Shown here: piece after piece, positions 26,047-39,683 of the stretch
Layout of the letters: the number at the start of each line of letters is the position of its first letter
How positions within the stretch are numbered: position 1 is the stretch's first letter
Origin: Neurospora intermedia
Lineage: Eukaryota; Ascomycota; Sordariomycetes; Sordariales; Sordariaceae
Length of the DNA: 64,000 bases
Assembly (NCBI GenBank): GCA_037102815.1
Contig: BTPP01000003.1
Location: forward strand, 3,286,001-3,350,000
Direction: 5' to 3'
Program-made: the position numbers and the translations under genes
Notes under the pieces: model-generated
Seen by the model: the letters and a program-made list of their open reading frames with translations, nothing else
Databases searched by the model: none
What the model was told of the DNA's origin: nothing

Positions 26047-29000
26047 GCTCAGAAGAAGCAGCGATATCGTCTGATGTCGAGTGTAGAGGTAAGATGGGAT
26101 GACAGTTTCAGAGTCTGGCGCTGTTGGCGAATGGCGGGAGAATCAGCGCTTGCACATTGGCTTCTCGCTATCCTTGGTTCATGAGTCGGATCGGTTTTAA
26201 AATCGCCCAAATGTCGCGGTTGAGTCCTAAAAATGGGTGTAGTGTATTCCTGGCGGTGCCGTTCGATGTGTTCGGGGAACAGAGGTGTATTCAAGATGTC
26301 GGCGCGCGAATTGAGTTCGAGGGTCTGATGTGGGCGGTGTTGAAACTGAAGTTGCTGGGCCGGCTCAATTGATGATGTAGTAGGCAGTGGAGGCCGGTGC
26401 CCGTGCTGGTAGGGAAGTGGCAGGTAGAGGTAGTTTTATTTGAACGTTGCGTTGGCCGGCCGATAGTAGCGTTGCTGGTGGAAGGAGCGTTCAAGTTGTA
26501 CTGACCACCTCTGCACTATCTCTATCTAGAGGTACCTTTGTGGCACTAGCAGGTGTATGGACTTCCCAAGTAGTACAGGTAGGTAGCGGTGATACCAAGA
26601 GTAGCCTCAACTGTCGATGGCCAGGGGCAGGGACAAGCTGACCGCACACAGCAAGCGCGTATACAACTTTTCCACGGCGAGGCAGTATATGTCGCAGCTT
26701 GTCAGTGGTAACTGTGAAGGAACTGAGTGAAACAAGGGGGGGGTGGGAGGGGATTTTAGGGATCACGATGGATTGAGCTTTTACAGGAGGTTTAGGCGGT
26801 AGAGAAAGGTATATCCGTACACCACCAGGGAAGCCAGCCCAACTACCTATTACCTTTCCACTGGGTCGTCGTCTACGGATGGATGCGTTCTCCCGGTCCC
26901 AGCTCGTCCCTGATCTTTCACGGTGGATTGGTGCAGTGATTTGGGGTGGCCGTATGTAGTGGCGTGGCATACAGTGTGCACTTACGGCCCGCCAAGGTAA
27001 ACATTGTGCAGCATAAAAACAGGGCCTGGCTGACGACGAGGGGGTTCACCCATGCTACAAACTACACTAATCCCAATGGAAGACTGGCTTCATCAGGATC
27101 AGCCATGCGGCCTGGACATGGATCGCCTAGCGCTCAATTGGACTCGCTTTGTTCGGGGGTTTTAATTGTGCTCTCCGCTGTTTGGACACGCATTTCACTA
27201 TAATCTCTACAGAACACCTCATGCAACTGACTTTTGGCACTTTTTAGGATCCTATCTCACCCCATGAATTATGTGTGCCGAGTTTGCATGTCTTGAGGTA
27301 CTTCGTACAGACTGTGGCGGTTTCTTTCCATTAACAGCAAAGAAGACACCGCAGTCGGTGAACACAGAACAAAGCCGTACGGAAGGACTCGCTGGATGTG
27401 TACATGTCAGAGGCGCTGGGGTATATTACCAAGTTCCTTGCCCTTACATATACCTCGTGCCCGTTGTCTTGGGGGGTTGCCATTACTAATACGCATGCGT
27501 ACGAATATAGTAATTCGTGGTGGCACCTCGATGTTACTCTACAACATCGCACTACACGCCAGCCTGAGAACCTAGAACAAGTTGCTGCAGACGGGAAGAT
27601 TGACCAAAAGAATGCATACCTAGCAGAAGTCTGGCGGCGGGACAAGGAACTCCCCCCAATGCCGCCGCCCCAAAGCACATGAAACATACGTGACAATGGC
27701 ATTTGGCTGGTCCCGCAATGGAACCCTAATTCCACTGCTACCGATGGGAACCGACGGCAGCAGCTCCTCGACGGAATCAGCTCTTTTTACTGTGTTTCCG
27801 TGCAAGTGGAATGCTGCCGAATACATAGGTGCGCAGAGGTAGATATGGGGGACACCTGGGGACGGCACCTTGCGGATACTGTAGAGCATCAACCGCCGTA
27901 GACCTCTTGCTATTCTAGAAGCCAGGTGAGCGAGGCAGCCTGCATTCGTATCCGGTGTTCCTTTAGCCGCAAATACTGCCATTCGCTGTTGGATAGGTTC
28001 TTCGCTGATCCAGCTTACTATCGTATGGGGCAAAGAAATGACAGTGGCACATGGCCAACATAATCACAAAGTTCGTGCTCTGCTGTAAGGTATCCGGGTG
28101 CTTGATGACGACTTTCGGGGGCTCCCTCTTGGTTCCCGTCGTTGCTGGCTCTCTAGCCCCAACTGACGGGATGTTGATGCTGATACCCACTGCAGATTTG
28201 ACGGAGGCGGGCGGAACTTCAGGTGGGAGAGTGGATGTTGTGATGGCGGGGATGTGCGGGAGCGAGGAGAGTGGCCGCGTATGGAAAGACGGACTCCAGG
28301 GGGCAGGTTCAAGGAACTGTGGTCCCGGGGTGGGGAAGAACTGGAAGAATGGGCCTCGAATCAGCATCTCTACCTAATACCTACCTAGGTAGGTACCTAC
28401 CTATTCACTCACCCCTCTCCTGCCGCCATGGAATGTACCCGTAGCAGCCCTTTGGGTTGCATCCAAGGTGAGCGTATCGACCATGGCTTCGAAAACAAGC
28501 AAAGTATTGTTTGTACTTGGCTCACGCTGGGTTCAAGATGAGTGTGCGAATAGACGCTGTTTACGCAGTATAGGCACTTATAGGCCTACAGCTTGTCTTG
28601 GTGAGTAGAAGGGGATGTTGTTTTATTTATTTTTATTTTTTTGTCACTGACCTCCTCAGTTGACAAGGTAAATCTGGAAAGACCTCTGGGCGAGTTCACG
28701 GTAACCGGCGAAGGCATTCCCTAGCAACTCGACTACACTGAGCTCATGAGTGTTAGCGAGAGGAATCTCCATTACCACGGTCATGTGTCAAACAATCTTT
28801 GAGAAGCGTCTACCGCTGATTTTGCTTTTCTACAGTCAACTGCCCTGGCGGGATATTTCGCATGCCTGCCCATCTGGGCATGGGAGATCGATCGGGCAGA
28901 ACGGGCAATCATCACAGCGGACCTTGAACCCTTTCCTACTTTTACTTAGTGCTCCTGCTTGAGTCCTGGGACCCTGTCTCACAGCGGGAATCGCACGATA

Positions 29001-31856
29001 ACGCAAGAAGGCTAGCCGCGAACCCTCGGGAAAGACACTGCATGGATCCAGTCGAACATCTTGGCGTATCTGTTGAGAGCAGTTTGTTTTACGAGGCTGC
29101 TCTTAGCGTGGTGTCCCTTTCCCTCACTGCCCTGGCTGACAAAGCAAAGTCCACCGAACCAAATTAACAAGGGAAGTGTCTATCGAAGGACCACGCCAAC
29201 GATCAACACGAGGTTGAAGTGCACAAGCTAGTAGGACCGGCAGGCTGATGCCGGCCCATGATATGGCGGGATGAACTCCAAGTGGCCATTTCGCTGATAG
29301 TGACTGTCATGTGTAGTTGAGTCGAGTTGTCGTCAACCGGTGCGGTCAAGTGCAGTGCAAGTTCGCAACGACGCCACAGCAAGCAGCATTAACAAGGGTT
29401 AATCGGGCCATTTAAAAGGCTGTCACATTTCGACCGAAGGAGTGGGGTGGACAAGCCGCCCGAGAGGGAGGAAGGTTACATACCGCTATGCAGAGGATGG
29501 CGGATGGTCTTTCCATCAATCCCTCCACCAACGTCGTGCGTGGAAGCCAAATTAGGTACCTTCCCTTCTGGGACCGTTACACAAGACTCTTTCGACAGCT
29601 GCGACTGGACTACCTCTAGCAAAGGCACATCCGGAACCGATTTTCTCAACCTCTTCTCGAAGACGCCTTTTGAAGAGTGACACGAACAGCCAGCCATTCA
29701 TGCAGACCCTGTTGTGTGGCAAAAGGAGACAGGAAGGCGAAATTAGGGCACAAAGGCAACTTTGACGCTGTCTGTGCAGTCTCTTTCCGATGCCAGCACA
29801 ACCACGCTCGAGCCACGTACGTAAGTACCTAATCTAGTGTCTACGCAGTATACCGCTGCCACGCACTGGCCAACCCCAGACCACTCTCACCACCAACTTG
29901 AAGATCGAATGTTCGGCTCGCCGGCGGACTTGGGTAAGAATCAAGACGACGGCTCGAGGGTATGCAAATCTCAACTCGCAATTCTACCCACATCCACGCT
30001 TGCGTACACTACTCTTCTGTTCTCACCAAGTGAATAGAACATCCAATCACCATGTTCATCTAAGTACTTCAACCCACCACCTCCACCTCGGGCGAGACGA
30101 TTGTGATTGCGACCCGACATGGGTTGAGGCTTGGGGCACACCCGGTTGACGGCGACCTCCACAAGTCCCAATGCAAGAAATGCCAGAAGAAATGTTTTTA
30201 TTCTTGAAAAAGCAAAGAGGAATCGCGGAGGGGGGGCCTGAGAGAGGTGCTGTCGCATGGCATGGCACACGCAAGGCACGCACGCACTACCTATAACGCT
30301 CATCCACTACACCCAGATATAAAGTCCTCATGGCCTTGGTATACTTGGCGACTAGGTACTCCGTCACACGCAACCACAACATGTACCCCAGGCTCGGGAA
30401 TCCTGTAAGGCACAGGGCTGATACTGCGGCCACCATGGATTAAGGTTTGACATCACCGAGCCATATCCTAACTTTTCTCGGGTCCTTAATCCTATTCCAA
30501 GCCCTTTGTAGAAACATCTCCGAGAAGGGGACCTTGAGAGGCTGAAGCATTACAACCTTGGGGCCGCCGAAGGCTGTCGGGCAGCCAAGGAGGATGCACC
30601 ACATGACAACAGCTTGGGCGGGAGTCGCGGGAGCCAACGACGCCAAGGCACTGTCTCCTTCACCCGACCCTGACACTCTCTTTCCTCTGGGCTTTCACGC
30701 AGGGGTTATGGAAGCTTCCAACTTCTGTCCAGTGGTTTTACTAGCGTACAGGGAATTCCCCACGCCTTCCAATCTCGTCATGTAGGGGATATCGGTTGCA
30801 TGAATATGAGGAATGATCAAATTCCCATGTTTGGGGTTCTTCCTTTCGGATTTGTGAACAGGCGCGGCGGCGAAGTAGTACTCGATAGCTAGAGATATCA
30901 ATACGTAAAGAGCACCTCTACGAGTACCCGCTTCTGCCGCTCAGAAGGCACCGCCTCGCGGGTACAACCGTACGGATCTATATCAACGACATTATATTCA
31001 TGGCCGTACCGTAACCGCCTCGTCCGCATCCTACTATGGGAAACATGACGCCACAACGTAAGCGAGATCCAAGTATTCGGAAACGCCGTGCGATAGATAA
31101 TGAAACCTTATACTAGGAGGGAGAACTTACCTACCGGGACCTCTCTATGTCAAAAACTACCTGTACAGCTACAGAAACTCACCTGTCGTAACCTCCCGCG
31201 CGCTGGTCAGGAGAGGGTTTGATCAATGCTTCGCTCTCGGCGCACATAGGTGTCTTGATCTGCTCGGTGATCTCCGATCTTCAATGCCTCCTTCGTCGCT
31301 TTCACGTTCGACAACGCACAGGGCGACACACGTCCTCTCCGTCTAGGATGTAAGTAGGCTGACAAAGGCAAAGCTGGCGATAGGGGACGAAGAGGGCTGA
31401 CCCATTTTAATACGACATCTCCCAGTCTTGTACATTCAGAGTTTCTGGCATGTCGTTCGAAACCCATGAGCACCCCTTTCTTGATCTCAGAAGACTGTGT
31501 GCCCCTCAGGGCCCGCCCTGGGCCTGGTGGGTCTGGCAGGACGGCATGCCCCGATAGCGGGCACCTGCGGTTAAAGAGGCACCGCAACCTGCAATGCGGG
31601 GAACGATACACAGACGAGACTGGAACGCTTGTCCACTCGCTGAACGTCATCCACCAGTGCCGCCGTTTGACTCCCGCGCACGGCAACGACAAACGTCAAC
31701 TTGCCCGAACCCTTAGGTTAAGTCTAAATATTCGCCTAGCCTTGGCCGTATCGACTGAGTGGCAACTCGTGTAAACCGCAACAAAAAGTTCAATCACTTC
31801 GATCAGCCACCACACAGGGTTACCTCACCAGTCGTTTTTCGACACAACCTCTCAGC
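26047..31856. other. 5.8-kb region with no supportable gene
   Basis: This lies between the start of the Zn2Cys6 factor and cia2. No open frame exceeds about 160 codons, none carries a motif I recognise, and most overlap frames on the other strand. The right-hand kilobases contain CCTA/TAGG microsatellite-like bits. The left part must hold the transcription-factor promoter and the last part the cia2 promoter. A small minus-strand frame at 29971-30303 has one hydrophobic segment (IKTFLLAFLALGLVEV) but nothing else in its favour. Non-coding transcripts are possible but cannot be seen from sequence. Confidence 0.5.
28378..28402. repeat. CCTA/TAGG palindromic microsatellite
   Basis: Bases 28378-28395 form a perfect 18-bp palindrome (TACCTACCTAGGTAGGTA). 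It overlaps a second 16-bp palindrome ending at 28402. The unit is the tetranucleotide CCTA and its complement. Such tracts are common in intergenic DNA of this fungal group; no function is implied. Confidence 0.8.
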
Positions 31857-32619
31857 ATGGCCAAATCGGATCTCGACAACGCCAATCCCACCGTCCTCAG
31901 TGTCTCACAACTGCCCAGCAGGAATCTAGCGAAGGGCCATGTGAGAAAGGGCCCGGATTCCAAATATGACCACATCTTGTTCCCAAAGCAGTGGTGGGCA
32001 GGAAGTTCCCTGAACACTGACCCGTCGGTGTGGACATCAGACGAGGACGAGGACGACGACTTGACTTTGGCGACAGAGGAACCCATTGACGAGCAGGAAA
32101 TCTATGGTGAGAACTACGACCCGTCAAGTTGCACGTGTATAGCAAGGCGCAGTCCATGTTTCAACTGCCTGTCTCGCTCATCTCTGTTCTATTTTTACAA
32201 GAAACCCACACCGGTGATCAGACAGCTGATGTCTTGTTTTAGACCTGCTATCAACGATATCGGACCCTGAACACCCCGTCACCCTGGGTCAAATCGCCGT
32301 CGTCAGACTTGACGACATCCATCTTAGCCCATCTCCCGCCGAGCGTCTAGATCCAAACACCCTGACCAATGTCGAGGTTGACCTTACGCCCACAGTGAAC
32401 CACTGTTCTCTGGCGACTGTCATTGGTCTTGCCGTCCGTGTCCGACTCGAGAACGCTCTGCCTCCCAACTATCGCATCGTCGTCCGCATGAAGGATGGCT
32501 CCCATGCTCAGGATGACCAGGTGAACAAGCAGCTGGGAGACAAGGAGAGAGTTGCCGCTGCTCTGGAGAATGACACCCTGAAGGGCATCATCGAGAAGAT
32601 GCTGGAGACTTGCGTCTGA
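31857..32619 (+). CDS. cia2: Cia2/MIP18-family protein, cytosolic iron-sulfur targeting complex
   Basis: Two exons, 31857-32106 and 32243-32619 (250+377 nt), 208 aa; the start is in a good context (CAGCATGGCC). The protein is expected to act with Cia1 and Met18 to hand Fe-S clusters to cytosolic and nuclear apoproteins such as DNA polymerases and helicases. The N-terminal ~70 residues are a poorly conserved, acidic extension (SDEDEDDDLTLATEEP). The DUF59 core starts at DEQEIYDLLSTISDPEHP and continues with TLGQIAVVRLDDI and the signature VNHCSLATVIGLAVR. Cys138 in that motif matches the reactive cysteine of yeast Cia2. The end, DTLKGIIEKMLETCV, fits the family. The single intron falls within the first helix of the core. 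Confidence 0.92.
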
Positions 32620-35600
32620 GTATAATCCAGATAAGGGAGCTCCAGAAATGTCCATTTTCAGCGAATTATCTCATTCACGTTGCGATGGCTTTCCAGGCTT
32701 GACCCTACGCGGCGGTGTTTCGTGAGATTATATCCGCAGGATTGCCGTATCGGTCACTGGTGGCAACGCTATTTTATACTACGTACAACCCCTCCTCGTT
32801 ACGGGGCACTGCGTGGCTATCCGGTATGTGCGGGGTTCGGTAGAGGAATTGATATGACGATGCGAGACATCGGCAAATTCTGATACCTACCGCCGCCTTT
32901 ATCGATGTTCAAATTTCCACTCAGGGCCCAGCACTCTGTTTCCCATGCCAGTCCAGAGAGAAAGGGCCAGCAGCCATCCCAATCCAAGCATTGGGATCGC
33001 AAGCTCCGAAAGTTAAAAAATATGAAAGGCACGATGTCACCTGATATTGCATCCCAATCTTGGATGGTGGTCATGGGCGATTTTTGCGGTGAAACCCATG
33101 TCCCTAGCATCCTGTCACGGGCTTAGGTCAGTATTTATATATGGCTATCATATGATGATAGAAAAGACACCACACCTTACTCCTTTTTTGGTCCTCTTGC
33201 ATAAGCACAATCTTTGCTCTTTGTGCGAATGTCACCAAGTGTCTACGTCCTCGCCGCCGAGTCCGAGGATCTTTGGACTGAACATCAACGAGGTTGACAC
33301 GGTAATTACCGAGCTGACCCATCGACCCAAATAAAACATATTCAACAAAAGTTTAAGGGCGAATGATGATTTTGGATTCTATGATAGGAGGGTCGAAGGG
33401 GTTACTGTCGACACATCCGCCTACTTCCCCCGACACCAGGGTCTAGTGTACGACAAACGGCTCATCCAACCCATGACTTATGTAATCGAGTACAGTATCG
33501 AGAATGCGGACGTTAAGAACCCCACTTTCCATTGATCGACGGAACCCATGTGCTTCATGAACTGATCTACATGATGTGGACATAGCCCGTTTTAAAGTTG
33601 ACGAATTCAAGAGACTACAAAGTTGCTGCAATTTGCGTTCGGGTCATGTGGGTAGGGAAGTACCATGGAAAGAAGAGAGCCCTCCGATGCCTTTCACAGC
33701 TCCAAAAGAGCGTGGGGAAGTCCGAGGCATCTTGATCCTACCTTCACAAAAACTCATCGAGTGTGTTTATATATCACCACACCAGCCTCAAAATCATCAA
33801 AGTTTCGACACCAACACAGCCGACGTTTCAAACGTGACTTTCAACGTCCTGTTCCGAGGTTACTAGAAGAATTTAAACCTTTGCAATACAAAGAGGACTA
33901 AGTGTGATTACGTAACCAGCTCTTCCTGCCATTGTGCATTACCTCCAGGGAGACTGGTGCCTGGAGCCACATGTCAGTGTAGTGTGTAGAGTCCAGTTTT
34001 GCACAGTTCCTCTAAAACATCTACCCAACATCGTAAACACTCATCTCCTTTCACTCCGATGCTTGCATACTTCTGTGGGCTAAACTCCACCACTTCACTC
34101 ATCTTCTTTACCCAATGGTCCAGGGGGGGGGGGGGGGAGGGGGGGGGGGAGGGACTCGTCGATGAACAGTTACTTCTATTTAGCCACATATGGTACTCTA
34201 CGCGCAAGGGGAACAACCCACGAATACTATCACCGCCTCCGTATGTCCTCAAGCTAGTGGCCGTTGAGTCCTTTCCTTTTTGGTTGGTGATTGACACACT
34301 CTACAGCCATTCAGGAACACTTGAACGAAAACAGAAGGTCCCGTCGTACCTTTGCTTCATTGCTCGCGTTCAAACAATTGCACCTATCAGTGAAAAGCAC
34401 CAAAGTCACCACATCCAGTCCACACACACCCTATACTTGATACAGGCGAAGTGTGATGTATATTACAAAAACCAAGTGGATGAGTTCAATATCTGATCAT
34501 GGATCCTCTACTGAGAGGTGTCTTAGTTGACCCCATCAGCATTCCCATCTGAGCTTCCTCGCTCCCACCAAGCACCAACAAGCCTCCATCAAGTGCATCC
34601 TATCAGCCTGTCAAGCCTGTTCGCTTCATTTCTAAGAGTTTCCCCATGTCCATCCATGTAGCACCCATGCCATGCCCAGGCCAGAATCGCCTTCAATCCT
34701 CCACATCTCCAACCTGGTGCTGATGCTACATGATTATCAAACGATCAGCAAAGGCTGCGCAAAATTGATGTATCTTACCGGACCGGGTCGGGTCGGAAAA
34801 GCGCGAACCACCCCCCATCTTCCTTTCCCCCCCTCCCTCACAAAGCCGCGGAAAACAAAAATTGACACCGAGTGATTTCGTCCCATTTCGCTGTCCACAT
34901 CTTTTTGCAAGTTCAACCGAGAGAAGTCACGTTTGAGATGGTTTGATGCCGGAATAGTATCCAATCTTCAAACCTACAAAATGCCTATCCTCCGGAAACC
35001 AATACATGGAACACACTGTGATGGCAGTAGCTCGCCATTAGTAACTAGCAGCTTCGTGGTTCAAGCAAAGGACAACTACAGTGTACCAAGATATTATTCC
35101 GGTCTTCCCTGTACTCACGCCGTGGTGTACATACCTACAGTACTCCATACCAAGCATGCTAGATGAAGGAAGTGGAAAAGAAAATGGAAAGAGCCAACGA
35201 TTAATAATGGCGTTAACGCCGAGAAGAGCGCGATAAGTCATCGTTTGAGCTGCCATGCCACGGTACACCGGATATAAAGTGAACTCTACGTCTGTTCTGG
35301 GAACCGTACAACAAGGGTAGTAGAAAAACGGTACTGCGCCTTATGCTCGGCCTATGCATACACTGCTTGCGTGCGGTACTTAGGTATTATTTGATTGTAC
35401 ACTTTCAATGATCGTTGATTACGCTGGATTCGTACCTTGGTATCACATCTCCCGGTACGTCCCCCTGGAGCTTTATCCATTGGTGTTTCGGCTTGAACTC
35501 GATTCCCTTCTCATGTTCAGTTGCAGAAGGCAAATGGAACACGAACATAGAACAAAACAAAAGGGAACCGAGAACGCGCGGCAACAAGCAAAACTGATGT

Positions 35601-35975
35601 GGCCGAGGCTCCTTCTTGGGGAAGGAACTATTGACGAATCTATCCGGCTTCTCTTCCTTAACCTACACTGATAGTGTTTCGGTGTCGCATATATCATGAT
35701 GCGGTCCCTATTACATCCAAGTTAGATCACCTCAACATCGTTTTCAAGAGTAACAGGCGTTTTCGTGACCATTTACCTGGACATTTGAATTGACCATCTA
35801 TTTTTCCTTGCTTTTTCATTCCCAGCAAGATTTTTCTCTATGAAATGGAATCACACGAACGCCCCCATTCCACCAGGAATGCTTAGACCACCTCTACCCA
35901 GAAATTACATATACGGCGTGAAAGAACTGACAAGCCACATTCGTCGCCTCACCCACCCATTTTTCTCTAGGTGCT
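32620..35975. other. 3.4-kb convergent intergenic region
   Basis: It lies between the 3' ends of cia2 (+) and snu114 (-). The longest open frame (33999-34496) translates through a poly-G tract and looks spurious. No domain-bearing frame, tRNA or transposon end was seen. Confidence 0.5.
34122..34153 (+). repeat. Poly-G tract (potential G-quadruplex)
   Basis: An almost pure G run of about 30 bases, interrupted by single A residues, lies in the cia2-snu114 intergenic region. It satisfies the G3+ quadruplex pattern many times over on the plus strand. Assembly length of such a run is often unreliable. Confidence 0.85.
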
Positions 35976-38900
35976 TCACGCCTCACCCAGGGTGCCGCTC
36001 TCTATCAAGCTCTGGTAAAACTCGGGCTCCAGAAACTTGGCCACGCTGACATCCTCGCTCAAGCCCTTGCGCCGCCTCGTCTTGAGCACGAAGTCTCTCG
36101 CCGTCGCCTGCGCGTTAGCCATTTGCAGAGGACGCAAGACGATCTCCTTGTCCAGCGGATCACCGGGAACAATGTTCCACCTGTCGAAAACTAGACTGAC
36201 CATGGCCTGGCCGGGCGTGTTGATCCTCAGATCGGTCTCGAAGCCGAAACTGTCGATGACGGGCAGCAGGCCATTAACGCGGTAGAGCGGGGTGCCGGCG
36301 ATAGGGCCATCGGACAGGACGTGGCCGCGACGACGGGCCAGGATGTTGTAGACTGTGCTGACGGCATCTTGAGGACCGGTCATGGAAACCGAGTACATGG
36401 GCTCCATCAGGCGAGGCGAGGCCATCAAGAAGGAACTGTAGCAGGCGCGGCGGGACGTGGGGATGATCTGACCACCGCCCCGGAAGATGGCCTCCTGGGC
36501 AAGCGACACGTCAATGAGTCGGAACTTGGTGTTGCGTATTGCTGGATTCACAGACAGGTTAGCACCCAGGAGACATGTGAGGGGGGAAAACGTGGATATC
36601 GTGGGAGAAGAGTGCCCAGAAGCGTGACTGAGCAGCTCTCGTGAGCCGGGCCCATTCAGCCAACATTGGCCGAGCTGGTGTTCGCAAGGTGCCTCATCGT
36701 TGCAGTCTGCAACTTTTTGGGACCCCCCCGCTTGTGAACGCCCAGAACCCCCTTCTGACAAGGGCATCATGCACTGGCAAAAAAAAAAAAAAAAAGAGGG
36801 ACCAGATCCTGTAGTGAAGGCTGCATTCATATCCTGCTTTGGGGCCTCCCTCCCAGCTGCCACTTTCAGCAGGTCACTGGAGCCCCCATACTGCAGGTCT
36901 TTACTAATGGTGTCAAGCGCGGCCAAATCTGTGGCCGCTAGGAGATATGACTGCATAGGCACGCGGCGGCACTCGAATGCAAGACGCTCAAAGAAGAGAA
37001 AGAGATAACTTACGCTCTTCGCAAAGCGGGCCTTCCCGGACTGCCCAGTTGAAGCCTTGGCGAATGAAATCCTTGACAGTATTAAGTCGCTTTTTGTCAA
37101 CCTGTTCATCGCGTTAGTAGCCAGGAAGTAGAAGACGGCCCGGTTCCGACGATCACCGCAAAAACCTGGGTATAACGGCAACTGGTGTCCCGAGCATGGG
37201 AAAGGAACTCGCAACTGACCTCTGATGGTAGGGTGTCATCCTGCAAGATGTTGGGTCCCATCTCGTCTGGACCGAAAGCCCAGATACTCCTGGCTGCGAG
37301 GAGATCCCAGCCATACTTCTCCTCGAAAAATTTGGCGATCTTTCGAACAGGATCCCGAATCCTGACCGCTCCGGACTCGATGTCCTGCGCGATGCCATCC
37401 TCCAATGGCTCCGCCACCATTGTAATGGTGTTTTTCTTATTGGGGGTAATGGCGTAGCATTTGGTTGCGGACATGTCCTGTACCGTCTCGCAGAATCGAA
37501 CCACAGGATCCGATACCCTGATCTCCATATCGGCATATAGACGACGTAGGTCATGCAACACGCAGTCCATGTATAGCTCGCCAGTACCAAGAATAATATG
37601 CTCTCCCGATTCCTCCACCTTGGTGGTAATGAGGGGGTAGCTCTTGTTGATTTTCCTGATGCCGTCAAGCATCTTGGGTAATTCAGACGGGTTGATGGGC
37701 TCGACAGCAACCTTAACGACGGACTGGGTGAAGTGCGAAATAGGCTTGAAGATGTAGGCATCCTCATCATCCTCAAATTTCTTCTCCACAATAGTGGCAG
37801 TCTTCACGATCGAGTTGTCAACGCCACCCAACAGAACCCAGTTACCAGCGGGCACGCCGTCGGTCGGGATGTTGTATCGTGTTTCGGCGATGAAGACATC
37901 GGATATCCTCGCCATGGCCATATCTTCTTCGTCGTCGATAGAATAACCCTCGCCAAGCACGCGGACCTCTGTGCCAGGGCGCGCAATACCGCTCATCACA
38001 CGGCCAAACGAATAGAAGCTCTTTGCATCGGGAGCACTGAACAGCTTGGACACATACAACACAAGCGGGCCATTTTGGTCGCAGTTCAGCATAGACTCAG
38101 CAACCTTGCTGTCCAGAGGGCCTGTGTAGTACTGTTCGAGCTTTTGCTTTGCAGCCTCAGCCGGCGATGGGATATGCTGACAGACCATGTCTACGAACCC
38201 GGTAGATAGCCCAAAGAACTGCTCGCAAACCAATTTCAACAAGACCTTGGGGTCAGTCTTGTACTGCGATGGCTTGAGCTGAATGCCCAACTTTTTCAAA
38301 GTACCCTTCAGTTCTTCCGGACTTTCGCTAATCGTATGCGAGTACAACTTGTAAATCGGCTCCATGATGAAGTTGACAAAGGACCTCTTAGCCCCTTCTT
38401 CGATAGGTTTCCTTGTGAAACTTCGCTTTTGCGGGTTGAAGTAGATGTCTCCCCAGAGGCGCCTCGCAAACTCTTCCGAGTTGACACCACCATACGTGTC
38501 CGAGTACATCTTGGCGAATGACTGAAGAGTGAAACACCAGCCCATGGACGTGCAGGCAAACAGAACATTTCCTCTCTCTGGACTTAACCTCCTCTCCTCA
38601 CCTCGGCCTGGAATTGTGTTCTCAATGACAGTGTTGACTTCTTCGATCACATGCTTGAGTTTGTAATAGGCATCGTTTGGCGGCAACTTGAGCTCGAGAA
38701 TTAACCGGTCCATCTTGTTGACAATGAGGGTGAGTGGGATGTTCTCCAAAACGGCGTGCTTGATGATCTGTTCTGTGTTGACCTGAACCCCCTCCACAAC
38801 ATCGACCACCAAACAGACACCATCCACAAGCCTGAGAGAAGCCGCAACTTCGTCAACAAAGTCCACATGACCTGGCGTATCGATCATGTTGAAGAGATGT

Positions 38901-39683
38901 GATTTTCCTTTTGTTCCTTGGAGGACCAGGCTCATGGGCGAAGCCTTGATGGATAACCCTCGTTCCCGCTCGAGGATGTGAATGTCTGTGTACCGCAGCT
39001 GCTCGTCGCGCTTCTTTCCCGTTCGCTTCTCAAGTTTGTCTGCAATGTCGTGCGTCTCTAACACCAACATATCCATGAATGCTGTCTTTCCGTGGTGTAG
39101 ATGTCCAGCAAAAGCCACGTTACGGATTTGTTCGGGGAAGTTCATGAGATCGGCCATGAACGTGCGGTCAAAGTATACGGGAGGTAGGTCTGCTTCTTCG
39201 ATGCTGAACTTTTTTTGCTCGACAGGGGCGATGATCGGCTGTGTTAACGGTTGCGCATCCTCCTCTTGAACCAAAATTTCGACGCCCTCGCCATAGACCT
39301 GTGCGGCTGTCGGGTAGTACTGCTTGTCTTCGTGGAGAACAACGGCGTTGGAGGGGCCTTCATCGTCAACTTCCATCATCTCCTGAGCCGGAGCTTCTGG
39401 GGCTTCCTCTGGGTAATCATCGTAAACGTAGTTTCCAGCGTCGACACCATGTTCAGACTCTTCCTCGGAGGCTTCAGCATCTCCGCTACGAATCAAGAGT
39501 TAGCACCGCCGAAAGAGAGAGTATCATAAAGTGAACAAGATTGGACATTAGCCTCAAAAAGACGATGGAGTCTTGACCAAAACACAGCCCAGACAGACCA
39601 TCCTTCTGCGACGTGACGACGTCATGGAGATAGCATGATACGTACATGAAGTTTCCGAACTCGTCGTACAAATCGTCGTCCAT
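35976..39683 (-). CDS. snu114: U5 snRNP GTPase Snu114 (EFTUD2)
   Basis: Four exons, 39683-39646, 39485-37220, 37101-37014 and 36541-35976 (38+2266+88+566 nt), encode 985 aa (human EFTUD2 is 972). This EF-G/EF-2-like nuclear GTPase of the U5 snRNP controls unwinding of U4/U6 by Brr2 and spliceosome disassembly. The acidic N-terminus begins [19 protein letters not shown]. GTPase motifs are visible: G1 GHLHHGKT (about 140-147), G3 DTPGHVDF and G4 NKMD. Domains II-V follow, with EEPIRNTKF near the last junction and a YSVSMTGPQ...ILARRRGHV segment resembling EF-2 domain V. The exon 1 donor (GTACGT, 39645) was chosen because it restores GNFIGD. Intron 3 is unusually long (472 nt) and contains a 17-base A run as written. 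Confidence 0.95.
36779..36795. repeat. A17 homopolymer inside snu114 intron 3
   Basis: Seventeen consecutive A on the plus strand, so a U tract in the snu114 pre-mRNA. It sits about 240 nt upstream of the intron's 3' splice site, too far to be the ordinary polypyrimidine tract. Confidence 0.85.

Noticed and set aside
33999-34496. 165-codon plus-strand frame
   Set aside because: It runs through the poly-G tract, has no motif and lies in a convergent 3' region.
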